Below, one piece after another: positions 33,645 to 46,144 of a stretch of 64,000 bases of DNA (the stretch's first letter is position 1; every line of letters begins with the position of its first letter). This DNA is from Halanaerobiales bacterium (GTDB lineage: Bacteria; Bacillota; Halanaerobiia; Halanaerobiales; DTU029): positions 62,001 through 126,000 of the forward strand of contig JANWJZ010000077.1 in the NCBI GenBank assembly GCA_025451675.1, written 5' to 3'. A program made the position numbers and the translations under genes. Under the pieces are notes generated by a model that made no database searches, was not told where the DNA came from, and saw nothing but the letters and a program-made list of their open reading frames with translations.

Positions 33645-35537
33645 CTATCTCCCCATGCTCCTGGCTATTTCTTCATTACTGATATGGACTATAATCGGCC
33701 GGCCATGGGGGCATCTTTCTGGATTTTTTGTTTTAAATAGTCCGGCAACTAACTCTTCCATCTCCCTCATATCCATATATTTACCTGCCTTAATGGCCGC
33801 CTTACAGGACATGAGGGCAATGAGATCATCTATAAGGTCAGCTGGTTGCATGATTCTATCATTTTCAAGGAGCCGGTCAATTATTTCTCTTACTATTAAC
33901 GGTCCAGGCAGATTCTTAAGGAGCAGGGGCAGCTCTGTTACTATATAACTGTTACTGCCAAAGGCTTCTATTTTAATTCCGAGCCTGTTTAAAAGTTCAT
34001 AGTGCTTTTCTATGATCTCTTTTTCTGCCAGTGTTACCTCAATATTTACCGGAACCAGCAGGGCCTGTGTTAAAATCTCCTGCTGCTTATATTCTGCATA
34101 TTTTTTTTCATATAATACCCGCTCATGGGCATTATGTTGATCTATAATATAAAGCCCATCTATTCCCTCGGCGAGAATATAAGTATTGAGGATCTGGCCG
34201 AAAATCCTCTTGATTCCCGGCAGAGCTGGTTTAGCCTCCTCTTGAGTTGTTTTAGCTAATTCATCAATATCATCTAAGTCCTCTATATCTTCCGGTACAT
34301 ATCTTAAATCAACAACCTGTTTCTCTTTATAATTACCATGGATTCCAGTAGTTTTTTCCTCTGCTATTTTTCCTGCAACATATTTTTTTTCAGGATATCT
34401 ATCATCTGCAAAATATTTATTATCTGCAGGCAAATCAGCCCTATCCTTCTGCTTATTAATGTCCAGGGAACTATAATTGTCAAAATCAAATCTGACTTCC
34501 TGAAACCTATCTTCTTTCTGTTTCCTTATCTTTAATTGGGGGGCTGTATTTATCTGGGAGAGGGTTTTCCGGATACCTTTTTCAATGATTTTCTCTATTA
34601 TTTCCTCTCTACTGAATTTTACTTCCCTTTTACTGGGATGGACATTAACATCAACCAGTACCTGGTTTAATTTAATATTTAAAAAGACGACAGGATATCT
34701 GGCAGGAGGAATAAGGCCCTGATATCCTTTCTCCACTCCCCTGCTCAGGGAACGGTTATAAACAGTCCTCTTGTTTACAAAAAAGATCTGATGGCTCCTG
34801 GAAGAACGGGTATAGCCGGGCCTGGCAATATACCCGTTTAACTTAACATAGCTCTCCTCATAGTCAAGTTCTATAAGATTTTTGACCAATTCTTCTCCAT
34901 AGATGGCATAGATGGTATCTAACAGATTTCCCGTACCGGGTGTTTTAAGGACCTCCCGTTTATTATGTATCAAAGTAAATTTAATCTCTGGATAGGCCAT
35001 GGACTCCCTGTTAACAATATTGCTGATATGGCCGAATTCTGTCTCAATGGTCTTTAAATATTTAAAACGGGCCGGTGTATTATAAAAGATATCCCGAACT
35101 GTAATATCAGTTCCGACAGGTATACCGGCAGGTACTTTTTTAATAATTTCTCCACCCTCCAGCAACATCCGGCAACCCTTTAATGAATCAATACTACGGG
35201 AATATATTTCTATTTTACTTACGGAAGCAATACTGGCCAGGGCTTCTCCCCTGAATCCCAGGGTCCGGATGGAATAAAGATCATTGACATTCTCAATTTT
35301 ACTGGTTGCATAACGGTCAAAGGCCAGTTCCAGATCATCCTCAGCAATTCCTTTGCCATTGTCCTTCACCCGGATACTATCCCTGCCTCCATTCTCAATT
35401 TCAATGGTAATCTCAGTACTCCCTGCATCTATGGAGTTTTCCACTAATTCCTTCACTATTGAGGCCGGCCTTTCTATAACCTCACCGGCGGAAATCTGAT
35501 TGGCAACAATCTCCGGTAATTTTTTAATTATTCCCAT
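33645..35537 (-). CDS. mutL: DNA mismatch repair protein MutL
   Basis: 630 residues. The GHKL ATPase domain has ELVENSIDAGS, DNGKGI and TLGFRGEAL; a variable acidic linker (about 345-440) leads to the endonuclease domain. The endonuclease motif reads DQHNAHERVLYE, i.e. DQHA(x2)E(x4)E with Asn at the fourth place, and SCKAAIKAG and CPHGRP complete the metal site. It nicks DNA after MutS mismatch binding. Seven bases follow the mutS stop. Confidence 0.96.
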   Translation of the reverse strand: MGIIKKLPEIVANQISAGEVIERPASIVKELVENSIDAGSTEITIEIENGGRDSIRVKDNGKGIAEDDLELAFDRYATSKIENVNDLYSIRTLGFRGEALASIASVSKIEIYSRSIDSLKGCRMLLEGGEIIKKVPAGIPVGTDITVRDIFYNTPARFKYLKTIETEFGHISNIVNRESMAYPEIKFTLIHNKREVLKTPGTGNLLDTIYAIYGEELVKNLIELDYEESYVKLNGYIARPGYTRSSRSHQIFFVNKRTVYNRSLSRGVEKGYQGLIPPARYPVVFLNIKLNQVLVDVNVHPSKREVKFSREEIIEKIIEKGIRKTLSQINTAPQLKIRKQKEDRFQEVRFDFDNYSSLDINKQKDRADLPADNKYFADDRYPEKKYVAGKIAEEKTTGIHGNYKEKQVVDLRYVPEDIEDLDDIDELAKTTQEEAKPALPGIKRIFGQILNTYILAEGIDGLYIIDQHNAHERVLYEKKYAEYKQQEILTQALLVPVNIEVTLAEKEIIEKHYELLNRLGIKIEAFGSNSYIVTELPLLLKNLPGPLIVREIIDRLLENDRIMQPADLIDDLIALMSCKAAIKAGKYMDMREMEELVAGLFKTKNPERCPHGRPIIVHISNEEIARSMGR

Positions 35538-35544
35538 AAGCTAA

Positions 35545-38193
35545 TCACCAGTTCCCTTTCCGGGCTTCTTCCTGTAATTGGTATAGAAAATTCATCGCCT
35601 CCAGGGGCGTTATATTTAACAGGTTTTTATTTAACAATTTTTCTATGATTTTATCCTCTACTTTATTACTGTTTGCTTCAAATAAAGCTAATTGCCTGTT
35701 GGATTTTTCTTTTATTTCAATATCTTCTTGTCTATCTCTGGCCCTATCATTATATTCCTCTTGAATAATTTCCTTATTATTGTTCTCCAGTTCCTGTAAA
35801 ATATCATTTGCCTTTTCGATAATCTCAGCAGGCAATCCGGCCAATTTTGCCACTTCAATACCGTAACTTTCGCTGGCTTTACCGGGAACTATTTTATGGA
35901 GAAAATGAATCCCTTCCTCGTTTTCCTCCACAAGCACATTGTAGTTTTTGATACCCGGTTTATCTTCTTCCAGGCGGGTGAGTTCGTGATAATGAGTGGC
36001 AAATAAAGTACGGGCTCCTATTTTCGCGGGGTCACAGATATATTCACTGACCGCCCAGGCTATACTCAGTCCATCATAGGTACTGGTCCCCCGGCCCACC
36101 TCATCGAGGATGATCAGGCTTCTGGCACTGGCATTATTCAGGATATTGGCCACTTCATTCATCTCAACCATGAAAGTACTCTGGCCTGTGCTCAGGTTAT
36201 CACTGGCCCCAATCCGGGTGAAAATCCTATCCACCAGGCCTATCCTGGCACTACTGGCCGGGACAAAACTGCCAATCTGGGCCATCAATACGATTAAGGC
36301 CACCTGCCGCATATAGGTTGATTTACCGGACATATTGGGGCCGGTAATGATAAGGAAACGGTGGGAATCCTGATCAAGATAAGTATCATTGGGTACAAAT
36401 TTATCATTGACCATTTTTTCCACTACCGGGTGTCTGCCCTCTTTTATTTCAATCACCATATCTTCTGAAATAATAGGTTTCGTATAATTATTCTCCACAG
36501 CAACCAGGGTCAATGTGCTGATCACATCAATAAGGGCAACGATACTGGCTGCCTTTCTGACCCTTTCAATATTTATTTCGATAAACTCCCGGACCTCCAG
36601 AAAAAGTTCATACTCCAGGTCATTGATCCTTTCCTCAGCAGAAAGAATCCGGTTTTCCATCTCCTTTAAGGCAGGAGTTATATATCGCTCACTATTGGCC
36701 AGGGTCTGTTTTCTGGTATAATCCTCCGGCACCCTGTCCAGATTTGCCTTCGTAACCTCTATATAATAACCGAAAATCTTATTATAGCCTACCTTCAAGG
36801 AGCTGATTCCGGTCCTTTCCCGTTCACTGGCCTGTAAATTAGTTATCCACTGGCGGCCATTACGCATAATTTCTCTTAGCTCATCCAGTTCTGCATTATA
36901 GCCATCCCGGATAATACCACCCTCCCGGATAGAAAGGGGCGGTTCATCAACAATGGCTTTTTCCAGAAGGGCAGTAATATCTTCCAGTGTATCAAAGTCT
37001 TTATTTATTTTTGCAAAAAAATCAGTACTCAATAAAGAAAGATTCTTCCTTAAGGTAGGAAGTTTATCCAGAGAGTAGCTTAATGCAGTCAGGTCCCTGG
37101 CATTGGCACTGCCATAGGTGATTCTGGATAGGATCCGCTCCAGATCATATATACCATCAATATTACTCCGGATAGCCTGTAATAAAATAAAATTTTCCTT
37201 CAATTCCTCTATCGCATCAAGCCGTTCTTCAATCATTCTTTTGTTTATTAAGGGCTGATTAATCCATTTTTTAAGCAGGCGACCACCCATGGATGTCAGG
37301 GTTTTATCAAGAACCTGGAGCAGTGTTCCCTGTTTCTTGTTATCCCTTAAGCTGGTGGTCAATTCCAGGTTTCTCCTGGTGGCAGTATCCAGAATCATAA
37401 AATCACTTAAATTATAAAAGCTGAGCCTATCAATATGTTTCAGGGTTCTTTTCTGGGTTTCCTGAACAAAGTTCAGCACCTCTCCCGCGGCCAGTAATGC
37501 AGCACTGGAGTCTTCCAGGCCGTAAATAGAAAGGGAATTGACCTGAAAATGGGCCAGCAGTATTTCTTCCGCTCCATTTGCTTTAATACCCTTTAACTCA
37601 TTGACCAGTACTTTATTCCGTTCACAAAAAAGCTGAAAATCCTTTTTTTCCAGCAAAGAATCAGCACTGATAATTTCTCTGGGCTGGATTCTGTCCAGTT
37701 CATCCCACAGCTTGTCAATATTATCCAGAGAGATTTCTGTTACATAAAATTCCCCAGTGGATATATCTATATAGGAAAAACCCAGATTGTCATGGTATAT
37801 AACAATCGCTGCAAGATAATTATTATCTTTATCACTGAGGATATCGCTTTCTACAATGGTCCCCGGGGTAATTACCCTGACTACATCCCTTTCCACAAGG
37901 CCGTCTGCTTCCGCAGGGTCTTCCAATTGCTCACAGATAGCCACTTTATAGCCTTGGTCAATTAATCGGGCAATATAGCTATCGGCTGAGTGATAGGGGA
38001 CACCAGCCATGGGGGCCTTCTCTCCTCCCCCCTTATTACGGGCTGTCAGGGCTATATCCAGGACCCGGGCAGCTATTTGGGCATCCTCAAAGAACATTTC
38101 ATAGAAATCGCCCAGACGAAAAAAAAGAATGGCATCTCTATATTTTTCTTTGATCTTCAAATATTGCTCCATCATGGGGGTCAGTTGACTCAA
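35545..38193 (-). CDS. mutS: DNA mismatch repair protein MutS
   Basis: 882 residues. The mismatch-binding Phe-x-Glu lies in GDFYEMF (near 30); the ATPase has Walker A GPNMSGKST and DEVGRGTS. The start is TTG at 38193, just one base past the miaB stop, with GGAGAGGTGG inside miaB; this keeps the conserved LTPMMEQYLKIK N-terminus. An ATG seven codons later would drop part of it. It scans DNA and recruits MutL. Confidence 0.96.
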   Translation of the reverse strand: MSQLTPMMEQYLKIKEKYRDAILFFRLGDFYEMFFEDAQIAARVLDIALTARNKGGGEKAPMAGVPYHSADSYIARLIDQGYKVAICEQLEDPAEADGLVERDVVRVITPGTIVESDILSDKDNNYLAAIVIYHDNLGFSYIDISTGEFYVTEISLDNIDKLWDELDRIQPREIISADSLLEKKDFQLFCERNKVLVNELKGIKANGAEEILLAHFQVNSLSIYGLEDSSAALLAAGEVLNFVQETQKRTLKHIDRLSFYNLSDFMILDTATRRNLELTTSLRDNKKQGTLLQVLDKTLTSMGGRLLKKWINQPLINKRMIEERLDAIEELKENFILLQAIRSNIDGIYDLERILSRITYGSANARDLTALSYSLDKLPTLRKNLSLLSTDFFAKINKDFDTLEDITALLEKAIVDEPPLSIREGGIIRDGYNAELDELREIMRNGRQWITNLQASERERTGISSLKVGYNKIFGYYIEVTKANLDRVPEDYTRKQTLANSERYITPALKEMENRILSAEERINDLEYELFLEVREFIEINIERVRKAASIVALIDVISTLTLVAVENNYTKPIISEDMVIEIKEGRHPVVEKMVNDKFVPNDTYLDQDSHRFLIITGPNMSGKSTYMRQVALIVLMAQIGSFVPASSARIGLVDRIFTRIGASDNLSTGQSTFMVEMNEVANILNNASARSLIILDEVGRGTSTYDGLSIAWAVSEYICDPAKIGARTLFATHYHELTRLEEDKPGIKNYNVLVEENEEGIHFLHKIVPGKASESYGIEVAKLAGLPAEIIEKANDILQELENNNKEIIQEEYNDRARDRQEDIEIKEKSNRQLALFEANSNKVEDKIIEKLLNKNLLNITPLEAMNFLYQLQEEARKGNW

Positions 38194-39522
38194 CTAAACC
38201 ACCTCTCCATAGAGTGTAAAACTCTGGACCCTGTTTATTTTTACATTTACTATTTCACCGATTACACCCTCTGTTTTGGGGATAATAACCAGCTTGTTTC
38301 TCCTGTCTCTTCCCATCAATGTTTCCGGGTTATTTTTACTCTCTCCTTCAATGAGAACTTCCACAATCTTACCCAGGTCTTCCTGGTTTTTTTCCAGGCT
38401 AATTTGATTCTGTAAGTCCATTAATCTATTCAGGCGGCCTTTTTTTATCTCTTCCGGGATCTGGTCGGCCATTTTGGCTGCAGGGGTTCCTGTCCGCGGT
38501 GAATAGATGAAAGTAAAGGCACTGTCAAAACGGACTTCTTTCACCAGTTCCATGGTCTCCTGGAATTCTTCTTCTGTCTCTCCGGGAAAGCCAACAATTA
38601 TATCGGTAGTAATAGATGCTTCCGGGATTGCCTGGCGGATTTTATTTACCAGTTCCATATATTTCTCTCTGCTATATCCCCTGTTCATTTTTTTCAATAT
38701 GCTATTGCTGCCTGACTGGATAGGGAGATGGAAATGTTCACAGACTGATCTGGAATCCCTTATAACTTCGATAAGTTTGGTGGTGAAATCCCTGGGATGT
38801 GAAGTCATATAGCGCAGCCTTTGCAAACCAGGTATTTTATCCAGCGCCTGCAGAAGATCAGCAAAATCCACCTCTTCTTCTAAATCTTTTCCGTAAGAAT
38901 TGACATTCTGGCCCAATAAGGTTATTTCCTTAACCCCGTCAGCCACCAATCTTTCCACTTCAGCAACAATATCATTTAGGGGACGGCTTCTTTCCCTTCC
39001 CCTCACATAGGGGACAATACAATAGGTGCAGAAATTATTACAACCCTGGATAATGGATACCCAGGCCTTAAATTCGCTTTCCCTGACAGAAGGCAGATCA
39101 GGAATCAGGCCTTCCTCTGCATCCCATACCTCTACAATCCTGCCTCTTTCCCTTTGAATCCTCTGGATTAAATCCGGCACATGATGGATATTGTGTGTCC
39201 CAAAGATCAAATCCACCTGAGGATGTTTTTCATATAGATCCTGTACTGCTTTTTCCGATTGCATCATACATCCGCCGACACCGATAATTAGATCCGGATT
39301 TTTTTCTTTCAGGCGTTTTAATTCGCCTACTTTGCCAAAGACCTTTAGATCAGCATTTTCCCTGATGGTGCAGGTATTGATCAGGATTATATCTGCCTCT
39401 TCAACAAAATCAGCCTTATGATAACCTATACTTTCCAGCATTCCGGCTAATTTTTCTGAATCATGTTCATTCATCTGGCATCCGTAGGTTATAATAAAGT
39501 ATTTTTTCAGATCATTCTTCAT
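38194..39522 (-). CDS. miaB: tRNA-2-methylthio-N6-dimethylallyladenosine synthase
   Basis: 442 residues. The N-terminal MTTase domain has Cys in YGCQMNEHDSE, CTIRENA and GGCMMQS; the radical-SAM motif is CNNFCTYC, and a TRAM domain ends the protein (about 375-440). It adds a methylthio group to i6A37 of tRNA made by MiaA. It is the first gene of miaB-mutS-mutL-miaA. AGGAGG precedes the ATG. Its relative RimO is at the right edge of the window. Confidence 0.96.
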   Translation of the reverse strand: MKNDLKKYFIITYGCQMNEHDSEKLAGMLESIGYHKADFVEEADIILINTCTIRENADLKVFGKVGELKRLKEKNPDLIIGVGGCMMQSEKAVQDLYEKHPQVDLIFGTHNIHHVPDLIQRIQRERGRIVEVWDAEEGLIPDLPSVRESEFKAWVSIIQGCNNFCTYCIVPYVRGRERSRPLNDIVAEVERLVADGVKEITLLGQNVNSYGKDLEEEVDFADLLQALDKIPGLQRLRYMTSHPRDFTTKLIEVIRDSRSVCEHFHLPIQSGSNSILKKMNRGYSREKYMELVNKIRQAIPEASITTDIIVGFPGETEEEFQETMELVKEVRFDSAFTFIYSPRTGTPAAKMADQIPEEIKKGRLNRLMDLQNQISLEKNQEDLGKIVEVLIEGESKNNPETLMGRDRRNKLVIIPKTEGVIGEIVNVKINRVQSFTLYGEVV

Positions 39523-39626
39523 TTATATTAATTCCTCCTGTATATTTCTTACTGTGTACTGTTACTAATATTCTACCATTAAAAATTTTATTATGCAAAA
39601 ATAATACTTTTCTATTATACAATCAA

Positions 39627-39653
39627 GAAAAGAGTCGATATTACGACTCTTTT
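39627..39653 (-). terminator. Terminator after the rubredoxin gene
   Basis: AAAAGAGTCG and CGACTCTTTT arms around a six-base loop, directly after the rubredoxin stop on the minus strand. Confidence 0.87.
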
Positions 39654-39665
39654 CCTGTGAAATTT

Positions 39666-39830
39666 TTATTCATCATATGGTTCAAACATATCTTTTCCTA
39701 CTCCACAATCTGGACAGACCCAATCATCGGGAAGGTTTTCAAAAGCTGTACCTGGTTCAATGCCATTATCAGGGTCTCCAACAGCCGGGTCGTAAACATA
39801 ATAGCATACGGTGCACTGGTATTTTTGCAA
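39666..39830 (-). CDS. Rubredoxin
   Basis: 54 residues. Four Cys bind one iron: C6, C9, C39 and C42 (CTVC and CPDC), with the Trp and Asp-rich middle usual for the family. AAAGGAGAG sets the TTG at 39830, giving MQKYQCTVC; a TTG six codons upstream adds unlikely residues. It carries electrons in anaerobes, often to oxygen or peroxide reductases; no such partner is next to it. Single gene with its own terminator. Confidence 0.95.
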   Translation of the reverse strand: MQKYQCTVCYYVYDPAVGDPDNGIEPGTAFENLPDDWVCPDCGVGKDMFEPYDE

Positions 39831-39952
39831 GAAAATCTCTCCTTTCAATTTTTTTAATATTTATGTAATAGTAATTCTTACTGATACAATATCATATTAA
39901 TCCAGGTTTTTCAATACTTTAATGATAGCTTATTTAATATTAAAAAGTTTTC

Positions 39953-40912
39953 TCAGAGATTATACTGTTCGATAAAGTTTAAAATATTCCATTCATATTC
40001 TTCGGGGTAGTCAAACAAGATTTCTGCATGTCTGCTATCATCAACAGTAAAAAGGTATTTTTTATTATGGGGAATTGAATTATAGATATCTTCACTCATA
40101 AAATGGGGTGTTAAGATATCAGCATAGCTATTTATAATCAATACAGGCACATTGGTCCGGACAGTATGACGACAGACATCAGTATCTTTATAGGAAAAAC
40201 CTAATTTTATTTTTGTTACTATACTTCCTGAAAGAAGCATATAATCTACGGGTATGCCGATCTCCATATTCTTTAATTCACTTTCCAACATATAAGTCAT
40301 ATTACTCAGCGGTGAATCCAGGACGGCAAAAGAGATATTCTCATTAGCAGTTTCCGTACCCAGAAATATTCCTACAGTGGCTGCACCGAAGGAAGTTCCC
40401 CATAAACCGATTTTAATATTTTCATTTAGGGATTTTAAATAGGCAACACAATCATTAAGGTCCCGGCTTTCCAGATAACCAAAGGTAGTATAGGGAGCTT
40501 TATTTTCTCCTGAACTCCGCTGGTCATAAGCCAGGACATTATAACCATTTTTAAGAAAAACAGCGGCTACTGGATAAACAGAAAGCCGGTTGCCGCCCAG
40601 TCCGTGAACCAATATTACAGTATCTTTATTCCTATTTCCATCATGGCATATATAATCAGCTGGAATTAGATGATTACCTGTAGAAGATTGAATATAGATG
40701 GCCTCGATATTGTAATTCGAAGTAAATTTCTTCAGATCAAAGCCCACTTCTTCCAGATAGGAATACATCTTCTCATTATTTGTACTTTCATTATCAACCA
40801 GTTGCATTGTATTGTTAAACATAGTGATACCCACCATCAAAGAGACTGCTGTTATTCCAATAATGAGAAGGCATCCCAGGGAGATAATAAAAATTTTTAT
40901 TATCTTTTTCAC
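39953..40912 (-). CDS. Membrane-anchored alpha/beta hydrolase
   Basis: 319 residues: an N-terminal anchor or signal peptide (about 5-30), then an alpha/beta hydrolase domain with the oxyanion HGLGGNRLS, nucleophile Ser in GTSFGAA, Asp in SYADILTP and His in SRHAEI. The class includes esterases and BEM46-like peptidases; the substrate is unknown. GTG start with GGGGGT six bases before; it lies 13 bases downstream of gyrB and is likely read with it. Confidence 0.9.
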   Translation of the reverse strand: MKKIIKIFIISLGCLLIIGITAVSLMVGITMFNNTMQLVDNESTNNEKMYSYLEEVGFDLKKFTSNYNIEAIYIQSSTGNHLIPADYICHDGNRNKDTVILVHGLGGNRLSVYPVAAVFLKNGYNVLAYDQRSSGENKAPYTTFGYLESRDLNDCVAYLKSLNENIKIGLWGTSFGAATVGIFLGTETANENISFAVLDSPLSNMTYMLESELKNMEIGIPVDYMLLSGSIVTKIKLGFSYKDTDVCRHTVRTNVPVLIINSYADILTPHFMSEDIYNSIPHNKKYLFTVDDSRHAEILFDYPEEYEWNILNFIEQYNL

Positions 40913-40925
40913 GGAAAGACCCCCT

Positions 40926-42854
<1,929 letters not shown>

Positions 42855-42858
42855 TCAT

Positions 42859-42867
42859 ATTATACCA
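42859..42867 (-). promoter_or_regulatory. Extended -10 promoter of the gyrB-type gene
   Basis: TGGTATAAT on the minus strand (42867-42859), about 26 bases before the ATG. The 197-bp divergent region also has TTGACG about 127 bases before the gyrA-type gene on the plus strand, a weaker match. Confidence 0.6.
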
Positions 42868-43030
42868 GAAGAGAGTTTTCTTTGCCAGTATATCATAGTT
42901 TAGTTTGACGTAAAAGATAAGTTATGGAATAATATAAAAGAGAATAAAGTTAATTTTACATTACAATAAATATAGAAAAAAATCTCTTTTTCATAAGTTA
43001 ATTTTACCAGGAGAAAGGAGAAAAAACTAT

Positions 43031-45499
43031 ATGTCAGAAAAAATTATCCCTATAGCTATAGAGGATAAAATGCGGGAAGCATATCTGAATTATTCTCTTA
43101 GCGTAATTGCTTCCAGGGCCCTGCCAGATGTCAGGGATGGTTTAAAACCTGTTCACCGCCGTATCCTTTATGCAGCTATGGGCCTGGATCTGGTACATAA
43201 TAAACCTCATAAGAAATCAGCCCGTTTAGTTGGAGAAGTATTGGGAAAATACCATCCCCATGGGGATACTGCTGTTTATGATGCCATGGTAAGGATGGCC
43301 CAGGATTTTAACCAGAGATATCTTCTTATAGATGGCCATGGTAATTTTGGTTCCATTGATGGTGATAGTGCAGCAGCCATGCGTTATACAGAAGTGCGCC
43401 TTACTGAAATAGCAGAAAATTTGTTAGAAGAAATCAATCTGGAAACTGTTGATTTTAAGGATAATTTTGATGGTTCTTTAAAGGAACCGGAGGTTTTACC
43501 AGCACAGTTTCCCAATCTGCTGGTTAATGGTGCCAGCGGTATAGCTGTCGGTATGAGTACAGATATACCTCCCCACAATTTAGGTGAGATAATCGACGGT
43601 CTACTGCATCTTTTAAATAAACCTGAAGCCAGTATTGATACTCTAATGAAATACATACCTGGACCTGATTTTCCCACCGGAGCAATAATTGTCGGAGAAA
43701 GCGGAATCAGGGAAGCCTACCAGACCGGTCAGGGTAGAATTATTTTAAGGGGAAAAACCGCCATTGAAAAGAAAGGCCGTAAGGAGCAGATTGTGATTAC
43801 TGAGATACCATACCAGATTAGTAAAAGCAGGCTAATTGAAGAGATAGCCGATCTGGTCAATAAAGGAAAGTTAGAAAATATTGCGGATCTAAGGGACGAA
43901 TCAGACCAAGAGGGAATGCGGATTGTCATCGAGTTAAAAGCAAATACAGATAGTGAACTGGTCCTGAATAATCTCTTTAAGTTTACCTCTCTACAGACAA
44001 GCTACAGGATAAATATGCTGGCCCTGATAGGAAAAAAACCACAGGTCATGAACCTGAAAACCATATTACAGCATTTCCTTGATTTCCGCCGGGAAGTCGT
44101 AACCAGACGAACTCAGTACAGACTAAAGAAAGCCGAAAACCGTTATGAGATACTACAGGGTATTGCCAGGGCAGTTGATCAGATAGATCTGGTTATAAGT
44201 ATAATCAGAAATTCCCGATCTACCGGTGAGGCCAGGGAGAAATTAATGAAAGATTTAAATATAAGTGAAGAACAGGCCAGGGCAATTATGGAAATGCAAT
44301 TACAGAGATTAGTTGCCATGGAAACCGAAAAGATCTTTGCAGAGATTGAGGAATTAAAAGAAAAAATCAAGTACTACAGAAATATCCTCAGTGATGATAA
44401 AGAACTTGATAAAATCATAAAAGAAGAATTGCTGGCTGTAAAGAAAAAATTTAAGGATTCAAGGCGAACAGAGATTATTGCCGACGAAGAAGAAGCGGTT
44501 ATCAATCAGGAAGATCTCATCGAAGAAAAAGATGCTGTAATAACCCTCTCCTACCGCCAAATAATAAAAAGGTCCAGTAAGGAAGAACATATACGGCCAG
44601 GCAAAAATGATTATATCACTGATGTAACAAAAGGTAGTTCTCTGGACAACCTGCTATTTTTCACCAATACAGGAGAGGTCTATTCCCTGCCGGTACATAA
44701 AATACCTGAACATCATGGCCTTTCAACCGGTGACAATCTAAAACAGTACCTGAAGATACCCTTTAATGAAAAGATTATCAGGATGATCTGCCTCAGTGAG
44801 GATAATAAATCCAGGTATATATGTTTTGCAACTAAATATGGTATGGTTAAGAAGACCCTGGCCAGTGAATATTTAACAAATTATACTTCCATCAAGGCAA
44901 TTAATCTGAGAGAAGGGGATGAAGTAATCGCTGTCCACCTTACTGATAATGAACAGGAAATACTGCTAGCTACCAGAAATGGCCGGACTATCCGCTTTAA
45001 AGAAGATTCCTTCCTGCCCACTGGCAGAAATACAATAGGCAGTATCGGTATCAAACTGGATGAAGGTGACCAGGTGGTCAGCATGAGTCTCATCGGTGAC
45101 AATGATTATATTGTTACCATTTCTGAAAATGCTAAGGGTAAAAGAAGCCTTCTTGAGGAATATAAGATGCAGAACCGCGGGGGTAAAGGCATAAAAACCT
45201 GTGGTTCCAGTATTCATCAGATAGCCGCTGTAATTCCAGCCAGTCTCAATGATTATATCCTGCTGGTAACCAATAATGAAGGTCTCTATCCTGTTTCTAT
45301 AGCTGACTTCAATGAAACAGACAGAAGTGGAAACATGTACAGGTTACTGGAACTTGATAAGGATGAAAAAATAATAGGAGTATATGCTCTGCCGGATTAT
45401 TATAATGACGATGAAGTTGATGATGAAAATGATAATGGAAATGAAAGTGTAAATGTAAGTGTAAATTTCAATGAAGAAGATGATAACACCTATATGTAA
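43031..45499 (+). CDS. Type II topoisomerase subunit A (GyrA-like)
   Basis: 822 residues. The cleavage domain has [29 protein letters not shown] and the catalytic Tyr in MRYTEVRL. The C-terminal pinwheel carries QNRGGKG near residue 715, a close match to the GyrA box (QRRGGKG) that lets gyrase wrap DNA and add negative supercoils. It ends in a long acidic Asp/Glu/Asn tail (about 790-822). Thr in GDTAVYD is the natural residue in several Clostridia. Divergent from the B subunit, unlike the usual gyrB-gyrA order. Confidence 0.93.
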   Translation: MSEKIIPIAIEDKMREAYLNYSLSVIASRALPDVRDGLKPVHRRILYAAMGLDLVHNKPHKKSARLVGEVLGKYHPHGDTAVYDAMVRMAQDFNQRYLLIDGHGNFGSIDGDSAAAMRYTEVRLTEIAENLLEEINLETVDFKDNFDGSLKEPEVLPAQFPNLLVNGASGIAVGMSTDIPPHNLGEIIDGLLHLLNKPEASIDTLMKYIPGPDFPTGAIIVGESGIREAYQTGQGRIILRGKTAIEKKGRKEQIVITEIPYQISKSRLIEEIADLVNKGKLENIADLRDESDQEGMRIVIELKANTDSELVLNNLFKFTSLQTSYRINMLALIGKKPQVMNLKTILQHFLDFRREVVTRRTQYRLKKAENRYEILQGIARAVDQIDLVISIIRNSRSTGEAREKLMKDLNISEEQARAIMEMQLQRLVAMETEKIFAEIEELKEKIKYYRNILSDDKELDKIIKEELLAVKKKFKDSRRTEIIADEEEAVINQEDLIEEKDAVITLSYRQIIKRSSKEEHIRPGKNDYITDVTKGSSLDNLLFFTNTGEVYSLPVHKIPEHHGLSTGDNLKQYLKIPFNEKIIRMICLSEDNKSRYICFATKYGMVKKTLASEYLTNYTSIKAINLREGDEVIAVHLTDNEQEILLATRNGRTIRFKEDSFLPTGRNTIGSIGIKLDEGDQVVSMSLIGDNDYIVTISENAKGKRSLLEEYKMQNRGGKGIKTCGSSIHQIAAVIPASLNDYILLVTNNEGLYPVSIADFNETDRSGNMYRLLELDKDEKIIGVYALPDYYNDDEVDDENDNGNESVNVSVNFNEEDDNTYM

Positions 45500-45516
45500 A
45501 AATAAGAGAAAAATAA

Positions 45517-45540
45517 AAGGGAGCGTCTGCTCCCTTTTCT
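45517..45540. terminator. Bidirectional terminator
   Basis: AAAAGGGAGC and GCTCCCTTTT arms between the gyrA-type gene (+) and the SleB-like gene (-). Confidence 0.88.
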
Positions 45541-45544
45541 CGTT

Positions 45545-46129
45545 TTATTTAGCAAAAACGTGGTTTCCGATCACTACTGTAGTTTCCCGTGTAGATAACC
45601 AGTATAGGGTTTTGGCAGTTTTGGGGTTGTAGAAGAATAATGCGCCAAGGCTGGGATCTCTACCACTGAGAGCATCCCTTGCTGCCCGGTAGGCAGTTTC
45701 ATTTGGCTCCAGATAAAACTGCCCATCGGAAACTGCACTGAATTGATTTTTCTGAAAGATTACTTCCCTGATTGTATTTGGAAAACCCGGTGATTTAACC
45801 CTATTTAAGACTACTGCGCCTACCGCCACCTGCCCCTCATAGGGTTCTCCCCGTGCTTCACCATGAATTAATCTGGCCAGTAATTCCAGGTCCTCGCTGT
45901 TATAATCAAAATGACCATAATCTGGTTCAATTACAACCCTTTCACCACTATTTCCTATCCTGGAGAGTAAAATAAAGAGAAAGGCTAATAAAAAACCTTT
46001 ATAGACATCATTTTTATCCAGTTCACTGGCCCTTGCTATATAAATGCTGCCCAATGGAGGTAGGAATGCATAAAACATTAATATGAATATTGTTAGTATG
46101 CAGCTGTATTTTATAGTCTTTCTCTTCAT
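45545..46129 (-). CDS. SleB/CwlJ-family cell wall hydrolase
   Basis: 194 residues: an N-terminal anchor or signal (about 8-30) and a C-terminal Hydrolase_2 domain (about 82-194). The catalytic Glu lies in LIHGEARGEPYEGQVAVGAV, followed by LNRVKSPGFP and FYNPKTA. SleB and CwlJ cut spore cortex peptidoglycan in germination, but many members act on vegetative wall. It is the last gene of a cluster with TonB and SLH proteins, which hints at envelope upkeep. The terminator at 45517 follows. Confidence 0.92.
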   Translation of the reverse strand: MKRKTIKYSCILTIFILMFYAFLPPLGSIYIARASELDKNDVYKGFLLAFLFILLSRIGNSGERVVIEPDYGHFDYNSEDLELLARLIHGEARGEPYEGQVAVGAVVLNRVKSPGFPNTIREVIFQKNQFSAVSDGQFYLEPNETAYRAARDALSGRDPSLGALFFYNPKTAKTLYWLSTRETTVVIGNHVFAK

Positions 46130-46144
46130 TTCCTTACCCCATTT

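Noticed and set aside
34338-34535. Plus-strand frame inside mutL
   Set aside because: It is opposite the low-complexity acidic linker of MutL and has no ribosome site or recognisable domain.
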